Shown piece after piece: positions 7,533-14,851 of a stretch of DNA of 27,296 bases. Every line of letters begins with the position of its first letter. Position 1 is the first letter of the stretch. This stretch comes from DSUN01 sp035527715. Its GTDB lineage: Bacteria; Planctomycetota; PUPC01; DSUN01. Where the stretch lies: positions 1 to 27,296 of the forward strand of contig DATKZY010000016.1 of the NCBI GenBank assembly GCA_035527715.1, read 5' to 3'. A model generated the notes under the pieces. It did no database searches. It was not told where the DNA came from and worked only from the letters and a program-made list of their open reading frames with translations. The position numbers were made by a program, and so were the translations under genes.

Positions 7533-7561
7533 TTGCATGCCGCGCTCGACTGGGGTATGCT
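7533..7561 (+). promoter_or_regulatory. Weak candidate promoter for the large secreted protein
   Basis: TTGCAT (7533-7538) and TATGCT (7556-7561) are 17 bp apart but match the consensus only at about half the positions. If real, the leader would be about 96 nt and contain the tRNA-like T-arm. Confidence 0.25.
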
Positions 7562-7575
7562 GGTGGGAGCTTCGA

Positions 7576-7608
7576 AGGTTCCGGGTTCGAGCCTCGTTGT
7601 CTGCACCA
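7576..7608 (+). other. tRNA-like T-arm plus CCA end, orphan fragment
   Basis: GGTTCCGGGTTCGAGCC resembles a tRNA T-arm (stem of four pairs around the TTCGAGC loop) and is followed by seven bases and ACCA, as at a tRNA 3' end. No matching 5' acceptor strand, D-arm or anticodon arm is visible upstream, so this is not an intact tRNA gene. It may be the remnant of a tRNA-derived attachment site or a chance match. Confidence 0.35.
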
Positions 7609-7663
7609 CCTGCCATTGTGCCTGCACGTGTGTCCCAGGCGAGGTGACGGGAAGCCGCGGCGT

Positions 7664-10600
7664 ATGCAACGCATCGTGCAGGGTCTCGCAGTCGTCTCCG
7701 CCCTTCTGACGGGCCTGGCCTCGGGTGGCCCCGTCGCCGGGCTGTGCGGCCCCAGGCCGTTCGACGCCTACGGCGACGACCCCGCCGCGCGGATCGAGTG
7801 GAAGGAGAACTGGGACTCGACCTACAAGTCGAACCTGGCGCGCTGGGAGGCCGAGGTGCGCAAGGTCGCCGCGAGCGACGAGGAGCGGGGGCTGCTGCTG
7901 CGGACGCGTGTGGCGGCGATGCTGGACGCCTTGATCGCCCGCTACCCCAACGAGGGCACGAGGCGGCTCGACGCGCTGAAGGAGATGGCGGGCAACTACT
8001 ACGCCTGCGGCCTGCCGGGACACGGGAACTACGCCCTCCAGCGCCTGGTGGGGGAGACGCCTGGCCAGGTGGACCTGGTGGCCGCGGCCCTGCACCGGAT
8101 TCTCGTCGAAAGCGGTGAGGGGCCGGGCGCGATCGAGGAGTGGCCCGCCTGGGTGGAGTACGCCGCGCTGCGGCTGGTGGCGCTGAACCGCTCGGGCAGC
8201 CTGGCCGACGGGCACGTCGCCGTCGTGGCCGCCTGGCGGGCGCTCGCGGTGCTGCGGCGCGCGCAGGAGCGGCTCCTCGAGGCGGCCGAGGCGCTCGACG
8301 CCCTCGAGGTCCACACCGGGCGCGATGACTGGTGGCAGCAGGAGGAGGGCGAGCAGTACTTCGCCGCGGGGCGCGAGGCGGAGGCCCTGTCGCGCTTCCA
8401 GGACCTCTTCGGCCGCTCCGAGCGGCACTCGAGGGCTCGCGAGCGCATCCACCAGATCCTTGCCCACCCCCCTGCCAATCCGCCCAGCTATGCCGGGCAC
8501 TTCGGCCTGGAGACGCGGTGGGACGCCATTCGCTCCAGCCCCCCCGGCGACGTGGCCGACCGGATCGCCCAGGTGTACCGCGACGATGCGGGGGGAGGGA
8601 ACCTCCTGCCGTGGAAGGATGTGCGCCACGCCTGCCTGTGGGCGCAACTGGACCGGCACCTGCTGGCCCAGCCGCCCGCGGCGCTCGAGCCCCTGCGTGC
8701 AGCCCAGGAGGCCGAGGCGCGCCGCTTGCGGATTCCTGGCTCCGGGTCTCGGACTCCCCAACCGGCGATGGTGCTGAGCGCCTGCCGCCGGCTCCCTTGG
8801 GCGCTCACCGCGCAGCGGCTGCTCCTCGGCTATGGCGAGGACGCGTTGCGCCAGGGGCACGCGGGCCTGGCCCTGCGGGCCTTCCAGGACGTGCTGGCGC
8901 ACGCCGCTGACCCCGCGCTCCGCTCGCAGGCCCAGGTAGGCGTGTGGCTGGCGATGGGCTCCGGGGCCGAAGCCCCCGCGGCCGACGGCGCGTATCCCTG
9001 GCTCGGGGGAAGAGAGCAGGGGAGGGCGATTGTCGAGCGCCTGAAGGGGACGCCTCCCGGCGCCGCGGAGGGCGACGTGGCCCTGAGCGGGCTGGCTCGG
9101 CAGGTGCTGCGCCTGCCGCCCGTGGGGCCGTGGCAGCCGGAGCTGGTCGGTGACCAGCTTCCGTCCGAGCTGGCCGAGGAGGTGTGGCCGCGGCTCACGC
9201 GGCCCCTCGCCTGCCCCGCGGGGGTGCTGGTGGCGGGGCCGGAGGTGCTCGCCTTCTTCGGCGACGACCCGCGGCGGCCGCTGTGGGTCCGCACGCGCAC
9301 CGACTTGAAGGGCAAGCACGGCAGGCTCGAGGTCTCCGATTCCCAGATCGTCGTCCTCCCCGGCCCGTTCCAGCCCGCGATCGCCGGCCAGCGGGTCCAC
9401 ACGCGGTGGGGGCTGGAGGAGACGCGGCGGTTTCTCACCGACGTGGCAGCGTTCGACCTGCGCACTGGCGAGATGCTCTGGTCCACCGCCGGCGACCCCG
9501 CGTGGGGCAACCTGTGGCCCATCAGCGACCCGACGGCTGCGGAGGGGCGGCTGTACGTCCTCGCCCTCCGCGGCGGCTACACCGGCATCCTCCCGGTGTC
9601 CAGCGTCAGCCTCGTGTGCCTCGATGCCGCGACTGGGGCCGTCGTCTGGCGGCGCGAGCTCGCCTCCCAGAACGTCACGCTCATCCCCGGCCAGATGTCG
9701 AACTACCGCGAGTACCAGTTCGACCTCGCGCACTACGGGAACGCGGTGACCGTGGCCGAGGGCGCCGTGTACTGCCAGACGAATCTGGGCTTCGTGGCGC
9801 GGTGCGACGCGCGCGACGGGCAGGTCGAGTGGGCGGCCAACTACGCGCGCCTGACCCCGCGCTGGAACGTTCCCAGCATCGTGCGGCGGCAGGGCGCGGC
9901 CCCGGTAATCCACGGCGACCGCGTGGTCTTCCTGCCCCGCGATGCGTCGGGGGCGTTCGCCCTGGAGCGCGCGACGGGGAAGCTGGTCTGGGAGAACCCC
10001 TTCGCCCCCTCCGACGAAGCGGTGGGCCTGCTCGACGGGCTGCTCGTGGCGGCCGACCGCCAGGTGCTGGCCGGGCTCGACGTGGCGACCGGGCGCGCCC
10101 GGTGGCGCCGCCACTTTCCCGAGGGGATTCGCGGCGGCCCGTGCCTCCTGGGCACGGGCCTCGTCGTCGCCTCGGGGTCGGGCCTCCAACGCCTCGATGC
10201 CGCGACGGGGCGGCTGGCCGACTCCGCCGACTGGGGCGCTGCCGGGCCGACGGCCGCCTTCGCCGTGCGGGGGCGCGCGCTGCTCGGCGTCACGGCGGAG
10301 AGCGTCGGCTCCGATGACGAGCCCGTCGGCAAGCCCCTGAGCCCCCAGGCGCCGGCGGTCCAGCCACCCGTCCGCCTTCCCCTCACCCGCGCCTGGAAGC
10401 TCGCCAGGCCGAACCCGACCCTCTGGACGCCGCCCCCCGAGGCGAAGCTGGAGGGGAAGCTGTTCCTCGTGTCGCAGGGCGTGCTCGAGTGCGTGCGCGC
10501 GACCGCGCAGGGCGGCATCGAGTGGCAGCGCGCGCTACAGCCCGGATTCCAGGCCATGGCCTGGACCGACAGCTCGCTCCTGCTCATCTACGAGAGGTCG

Positions 10601-13600
10601 GTCGCGGCCCTCGACACCGCGACGGGCCGGCTCCGCTGGCACACGGACGTGCCGTTCCGCATCCGTCAGTGGCAGGACGCCCCGCCGTGGCTGGTGCTTG
10701 GCGAGTTCACCGAGAGCGCGCGGGGAAAGGCCACCGGCGTCCTCGACACGGCGACTGGACGGCTCCTGTGGCACCGCGAGTTCCGCGAGCTGGGCGCGGG
10801 CCATGGCAGCTACTTCCACGGGATCGGCTGGGACGGCACGAGCATCCACCTCCTGGCCTCGCTCGAGCACCGGCACGGCGGCGGGCACTTCGACGTGGTG
10901 TGCGCGCCGGCCGACGGGCGGGTGAGCGCCGTCCGCCGCTTCCTGCCCAAGGGGCGCGAGTGGCCGTTCCTGTTCGACGTCGCCGAAGGCTTCGGCTTCT
11001 ACGTGGATCAGGACCGCGTGGCCTGGGACTTCGCCCTGGACGGCTCGCCCCACGTGCGGCACAGCGTGAGTCTCCGCGACCTGAACGCCCAGGCCCAGCG
11101 CGCGCTGCGCCGCACGCGCACCCGCCGACGGCTCCAGAAGTCCGAGCAGTGGATCCAGATCCACCAGTACGAGGACTACCCGCTGTTCCGCCACACCGTC
11201 TGGATCCTCCAGGTCGGCAACCCGTCGTACGAGCTGCGCCGGTCGCGGCCGGGCGTCATCCGCGGCAACACGCTCTTCGAGGTGCACGACCAGAGCATTC
11301 GCATCGTGGACCTCCCGGGCCGCAAGGAGGTGGCCGAGCTGCGGCTCGTCCTCCCGCCCCATCGCCGCGCCCGCGTCCTCGACTATGCCGAGCACGGCGA
11401 CGCCGTGCTCGTCGTGTCCGGCATCGAGCGCGGCCCCTACGACTCCGCAATGGTGCCCTACCGCGTGCAGGTGGACGCCTTCGAGCGTGCCACGGGCCGC
11501 CACCTCGCGAGCCAACTGCTCGACGACGTGCCGTACTGGCGCTTCATTGTCCGCCGCGACTGGCGCGATCAGGCGCAGCAGCAGACCCAGGTGGCCTGGG
11601 GCGGCGGGATGCTCTTCCTCACCGACGCCGACGGCCTGATCGCCCTCGCGCCGGCGCCCGCGCCCGCGCCCGCGCCCGAGAAGCCCGTGCACGTGGGCCA
11701 CCACGTTGGCAGGACGCCTGTCATAGACGGCTGGCTCGACGATTGGCACCCGCGGCAGGCCATCGCGCTCGGGGGACAGGGTGCGCCCCCCGGCTCGCTC
11801 TACGTCGCCCACGACGGCGGGCAGCTCTACCTCGCCCTCGCCCACGCCGCGGCCGCGGCGGGCGCCCGCCGCGGCGCCGGCGCCTACAGCGACGGCGACT
11901 GGCTCGAGGTCGCCCTCACCGCGGGCGACCACACGCGCCGCTTCACCCTCGGCGCCGACGACCGCAGCCGCGCCGCCTGGGCGCCCGACGCCCGCCTGCC
12001 CGACGACGCCCGCGGCGCCGTGCGCCACGACCTGGGTCGCCAGTTGATGATCTACGAGCTGGCGCTGCCCCTCAAGGGACTCGTCCGCATGGACAGCGGC
12101 GACCGCTGGCGGCGGCTCCGCATCTCCGTCGCCGCCTGGCGGACCGTCCCTGGCCGCCAGCCCGAGCGAGTCCTCACCTGGGGCAACCCCTGGTGGGGGC
12201 CGACCGTGCTGCCCGAGTTCCACGAGACCGTTTACCTGCATCCCCTCACCTTCGAGGGCGAGGAGGCGGGCCTCGCCCTCGCCCACGAGCTGCCCGAGCT
12301 CGAGGAGGCCTGGGAGTTCTTCCAGGACTCCTGTGAGCTGCGGGCGCGCCGTCGGCCCTCGGCCGGGCTTGCCGGCCTCTACCGCGAGTACCTCAAGCGG
12401 CACCCGAACGGCTTGCCGGCCGAGCGAGCGCTCCTGGCCCTCGACCGCGCGCTCCGCGGCGGGCTCGACGCCGACCCGAGCGCCGAGGTCCTCCGCATCG
12501 CCCAGGAGGTCGGGGTCGCCCAGCCCGTCCGCGCCCGCTACGCGCGCCTTGTGAAGAGCCATCTCTCGCTCTGGCTCCACACCGACCCCAAGAAGCTCCC
12601 GGCCGGCCTCATGGTGGAGTTCCACGACGGCAGGGAGCGAGGCGGCTGGGACCACCGCGTGGCGTGGGGCGTGGACCCGTGGCACGAGATGGGCGAGCCC
12701 GGCACCCCTTCGCACCAGCACGCCGGCCCCGTGCCCCAGGCCGACGGCTGGCAGGAGCTGCGCATCCCCCTCGTGTGGATTGACCTCCAGGACAAGCCGT
12801 TGTGCGGCATCTCCTTCGCGCAACACGGCGGCGGGCGCGTCGTGTGGGACCGCTGCGCCCTGGTCTACGAGGGCGGCGAGCGCGTGTTCCTCGACGACGA
12901 GCCGCCCAAGGCCCGCGAGGTCGCCGGCCAGTGGGCCTGGGTCGCCGAGCCGCGCAAGAGCGGCGCAAAGGCCCACACCGACGCCAACCCCGGCGGCCCG
13001 ACCGACACCGTCCACTACCACGTCGTCGGCTTCGAGGCCCCCGTCTACGAACACCTCATTCCGCCCGCCACGGGCGCTGTCCTCTCGCAGTGGGTCTACC
13101 TCGACCCCGCCAAGCCCCCGCGCACCGTGGCCCTCAGCCTTCAGGCCCGTGGCGATCCCTATCGCCTGCTCTGGGGCCAGCCCAGCATCGAGGGGCGCTA
13201 CATGGGGCCGCTCCCCAGGCCCGGCCAGTGGCACGAGCTGCGTGTCCCTCTCGCCTGGACCCCCTACGCCGCCTGGCCCCTCCGCGGCTTCCTCTTCGAG
13301 CAGGTGGGCGGCGGACGCGTGGTGTGGGACCACACGGCCATCCTCACCGGCGGCCGCGAGCACCTCCTCATCGAGGACGAGATGCCCCAGGGCTCGTCGC
13401 GCAACGACTGGCAGTGGGTCGAGCAGCCCGTCAAGACCGGCAAGAAGGCCCACACCCAGCCCCCGGGCGAGGGCCACGAGGCACACGGCGTCCTCTACCT
13501 CCGCCAGCCCGTCACCCAGCACATCGCCTTCGACGCGGCTCGCATGCACCTCGCGCTGCAGCAGCACATCCCCCGGCTGGGGCCGACCGGGGCCGCGTGG

Positions 13601-14362
13601 CGCTTCTTCGGCGTGCTGCGCGACGTGACCTCCTGCCTCGGCCGAAGCAGCCTCGACCGCATGCGCTGGTTCCTCAGCGTCCTCCCCGACCATCCCCAGA
13701 ACCTGTCGCTCCTCAAGACCCTGCTCGACTACGCCCAGGAGGGCGGCGAGCCGGCGCCGCTCGCCGCAATGGAAACCCTGATGGAGGCGAGCGCCCTGCC
13801 CCGGGCCACCCGCATCGCCTTCCGCCGCCAGTTCGGCACCGCCGAGCCGTCGTTTCTCCGCGCCTGGCGAGTCGTCGGCCCCTTCCCCAACCCCAAGGGA
13901 GCCGGCCACGCCAAGCCCTACCCGCCCGAGACCGACCCCGTGGCGCTCGACCGCGACTACGCGGTCATCGGCGGCACCGCGCGCTGGCGCTTCCACAGCT
14001 CCGGCGCCGACTTCGTGGACCTCGCGAAGCTCTTCAAGCCCAACGAGCACGTCGTCGCCTACGCCGTCTGCTGGGTGCGAAGCCCGAAGGCCCAGCCGGT
14101 CTCGCTCGAAGTCGGCAGCGACGACGGGGTGAAGCTCTGGCTCAACCGCAAGCCCCTCCTCGACCACGGCGAGGTCCGCAGCTCCCAGCCGCGCCAGCAC
14201 AGCGTGCCTGCCGAGCTTCGGGCCGGCTGGAACGAGGTGCTCCTGAAGGTGGACCAGGCCACCACCGACTGGGGCTTCCACCTCGAGCTCCTCGACGCCG
14301 AGGCCCGCGGCCTCGTGAGGGCCGTGCAGGTCTCCACCACGCCCCCCGCGCGCGCCGAATAG
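7664..14362 (+). CDS. Large secreted PQQ-propeller/CBM9-like multidomain protein
   Basis: A 2232-residue protein with an N-terminal signal peptide (MQR followed by IVQGLAVVSALLTGLASG). An alpha-helical, tetratricopeptide-like region spans about 26-500. A PQQ-type beta-propeller follows (about 515-1330), with repeated ATGxxxW blades at about 653, 770, 808, 985 and 1029. After an Ala-Pro repeat (about 1329-1339) comes a CBM9/DOMON-like module (about 1341-1525; PVIDGWLDDW, LYLALAH, GDWLEVAL). Two copies of a beta-sandwich domain follow (about 1636-1750 and 1807-1910), both with WxELRxPL, GGGRVVWD and a closing acidic block. The end (about 2064-2232) has WRVVGPFPNP and SDDGVKLWLNRK, as in PA14-like exported domains. 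Extracellular or periplasmic location is expected; no enzymatic residue is recognised. ATG 7664 is chosen for the signal peptide, although its ribosome-binding site is weak. Confidence 0.8.
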   Translation: MQRIVQGLAVVSALLTGLASGGPVAGLCGPRPFDAYGDDPAARIEWKENWDSTYKSNLARWEAEVRKVAASDEERGLLLRTRVAAMLDALIARYPNEGTRRLDALKEMAGNYYACGLPGHGNYALQRLVGETPGQVDLVAAALHRILVESGEGPGAIEEWPAWVEYAALRLVALNRSGSLADGHVAVVAAWRALAVLRRAQERLLEAAEALDALEVHTGRDDWWQQEEGEQYFAAGREAEALSRFQDLFGRSERHSRARERIHQILAHPPANPPSYAGHFGLETRWDAIRSSPPGDVADRIAQVYRDDAGGGNLLPWKDVRHACLWAQLDRHLLAQPPAALEPLRAAQEAEARRLRIPGSGSRTPQPAMVLSACRRLPWALTAQRLLLGYGEDALRQGHAGLALRAFQDVLAHAADPALRSQAQVGVWLAMGSGAEAPAADGAYPWLGGREQGRAIVERLKGTPPGAAEGDVALSGLARQVLRLPPVGPWQPELVGDQLPSELAEEVWPRLTRPLACPAGVLVAGPEVLAFFGDDPRRPLWVRTRTDLKGKHGRLEVSDSQIVVLPGPFQPAIAGQRVHTRWGLEETRRFLTDVAAFDLRTGEMLWSTAGDPAWGNLWPISDPTAAEGRLYVLALRGGYTGILPVSSVSLVCLDAATGAVVWRRELASQNVTLIPGQMSNYREYQFDLAHYGNAVTVAEGAVYCQTNLGFVARCDARDGQVEWAANYARLTPRWNVPSIVRRQGAAPVIHGDRVVFLPRDASGAFALERATGKLVWENPFAPSDEAVGLLDGLLVAADRQVLAGLDVATGRARWRRHFPEGIRGGPCLLGTGLVVASGSGLQRLDAATGRLADSADWGAAGPTAAFAVRGRALLGVTAESVGSDDEPVGKPLSPQAPAVQPPVRLPLTRAWKLARPNPTLWTPPPEAKLEGKLFLVSQGVLECVRATAQGGIEWQRALQPGFQAMAWTDSSLLLIYERSVAALDTATGRLRWHTDVPFRIRQWQDAPPWLVLGEFTESARGKATGVLDTATGRLLWHREFRELGAGHGSYFHGIGWDGTSIHLLASLEHRHGGGHFDVVCAPADGRVSAVRRFLPKGREWPFLFDVAEGFGFYVDQDRVAWDFALDGSPHVRHSVSLRDLNAQAQRALRRTRTRRRLQKSEQWIQIHQYEDYPLFRHTVWILQVGNPSYELRRSRPGVIRGNTLFEVHDQSIRIVDLPGRKEVAELRLVLPPHRRARVLDYAEHGDAVLVVSGIERGPYDSAMVPYRVQVDAFERATGRHLASQLLDDVPYWRFIVRRDWRDQAQQQTQVAWGGGMLFLTDADGLIALAPAPAPAPAPEKPVHVGHHVGRTPVIDGWLDDWHPRQAIALGGQGAPPGSLYVAHDGGQLYLALAHAAAAAGARRGAGAYSDGDWLEVALTAGDHTRRFTLGADDRSRAAWAPDARLPDDARGAVRHDLGRQLMIYELALPLKGLVRMDSGDRWRRLRISVAAWRTVPGRQPERVLTWGNPWWGPTVLPEFHETVYLHPLTFEGEEAGLALAHELPELEEAWEFFQDSCELRARRRPSAGLAGLYREYLKRHPNGLPAERALLALDRALRGGLDADPSAEVLRIAQEVGVAQPVRARYARLVKSHLSLWLHTDPKKLPAGLMVEFHDGRERGGWDHRVAWGVDPWHEMGEPGTPSHQHAGPVPQADGWQELRIPLVWIDLQDKPLCGISFAQHGGGRVVWDRCALVYEGGERVFLDDEPPKAREVAGQWAWVAEPRKSGAKAHTDANPGGPTDTVHYHVVGFEAPVYEHLIPPATGAVLSQWVYLDPAKPPRTVALSLQARGDPYRLLWGQPSIEGRYMGPLPRPGQWHELRVPLAWTPYAAWPLRGFLFEQVGGGRVVWDHTAILTGGREHLLIEDEMPQGSSRNDWQWVEQPVKTGKKAHTQPPGEGHEAHGVLYLRQPVTQHIAFDAARMHLALQQHIPRLGPTGAAWRFFGVLRDVTSCLGRSSLDRMRWFLSVLPDHPQNLSLLKTLLDYAQEGGEPAPLAAMETLMEASALPRATRIAFRRQFGTAEPSFLRAWRVVGPFPNPKGAGHAKPYPPETDPVALDRDYAVIGGTARWRFHSSGADFVDLAKLFKPNEHVVAYAVCWVRSPKAQPVSLEVGSDDGVKLWLNRKPLLDHGEVRSSQPRQHSVPAELRAGWNEVLLKVDQATTDWGFHLELLDAEARGLVRAVQVSTTPPARAE

Positions 14363-14462
14363 CCCGCGCGGGCGGAGGCAACGCAACCCGAGTGGGTTCC
14401 GAGATAGTTCCTGAGTACTGCTCCACAGAGAAAAGTGTACAGGAACCACGCTCTGCGGCCTT

Positions 14463-14659
14463 CGTGCCGAAGGCACGTGAGGACGTAGCCGGCGGCTTCA
14501 GCCGCCGGACTCGGGTGCGAGAATAGGCCCAGTCCCGAAGGGACGGCAGGAAGGCTTCCCGGTGCAGCTTCTGCCGCCCCTTGCGGGGCTGAGAGTTGGG
14601 AGCCGCCGGCGTTCCGGCGGCTGAAGCCGCCGGCTACGTCCTGGCGTCCCTGCGGGACG
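14463..14659. repeat. Nested inverted-repeat locus, copy 2 (twin-hairpin type)
   Basis: A 29-bp arm at 14481-14509 is repeated perfectly in inverse at 14613-14641. Each arm contains the palindrome CCGGCGGCTTCAGCCGCCGG. Short hairpins flank the arms (CGTGCC-GAA-GGCACG at 14463-14477; CGTCCC-TGC-GGGACG at 14645-14659), and two more lie inside (GTCCC-GAA-GGGAC at 14532-14544; GCCCC-TTGC-GGGGC at 14576-14589). The order matches the locus at 410-592. Confidence 0.85.
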
Positions 14660-14749
14660 AACCCCGAAGAAATCCCGCCTGACCATTGCGCGCCTTCCTC
14701 CGTGGAGCGGTACCAAGTCCTGTGCCCGCAAGAGGGTGGGCCACCGCAC

Positions 14750-14788
14750 AGATGATCAACCCCAGGGGGAGGGGAGTGATCAGTTGAG
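14750..14788. repeat. Hairpin family copy D
   Basis: AGATGATCAA, a loop containing CCCAGGGGGAGGGGAGT, then GATCAGTTGAG. The left arm and loop nearly match copy C at 7340-7373, but the right arm has drifted, so the stem is shorter (TGATCA pairing). GTTGAGCGCCTG follows, also present at 7266-7277. Confidence 0.7.
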
Positions 14789-14851
14789 CGCCTGAGCATC
14801 CGACGGCGCCTCCCGCAGCGATAGCGTGCCGCCAGTCACACCGCGCCTCGC

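Larger units (their letters stand above)
6125..7663. other. Intergenic region of 1.5 kb, repeat-filled, no gene supported
   Basis: From left to right it holds a MITE-like palindromic element (6181-6455) with a third terminal-repeat copy to 6475, a fragment of the CATCCCGAG...GAGGGACCTG interspersed motif near 6479-6515, a second palindromic element (6814-6943), three hairpins with a shared loop (6983-7387), a tandem 9-bp repeat (7416-7447), a small ACAGGC/GCCTGT hairpin (7470-7487), a tRNA-like T-arm (about 7576-7608) and a weak promoter for the next gene. Open frames here are short or cross the palindromes and have no recognisable product. Confidence 0.7.
14363..14851. other. Intergenic region, 489 bp, hairpin repeats only
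   Basis: It contains the nested inverted-repeat locus at 14463-14659 and hairpin copy D at 14750-14788. A further inverted pair CGCCTCG (14844-14850) and CGAGGCG (14861-14867) straddles the recG stop codon; with no T-run it is at best a weak terminator. No coding gene is supported. Confidence 0.7.

Noticed and set aside
7371..7616. Minus-strand peptide containing GSNPEP-like text
   Set aside because: Such peptides arise from translating the complement of a tRNA T-arm; this supports the tRNA-like fragment and not a protein gene.
7382..10189. Long minus-strand open frame of 935 codons
   Set aside because: It lies antisense to the large secreted-protein gene, is Arg/Pro/Gly-rich with no domain, and reflects GC bias at codon positions. 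The plus-strand frame has a signal peptide and domains.
10535..14476. Minus-strand open frame of 1313 codons
   Set aside because: Antisense shadow of the same gene; composition is low-complexity and no motif is recognisable.
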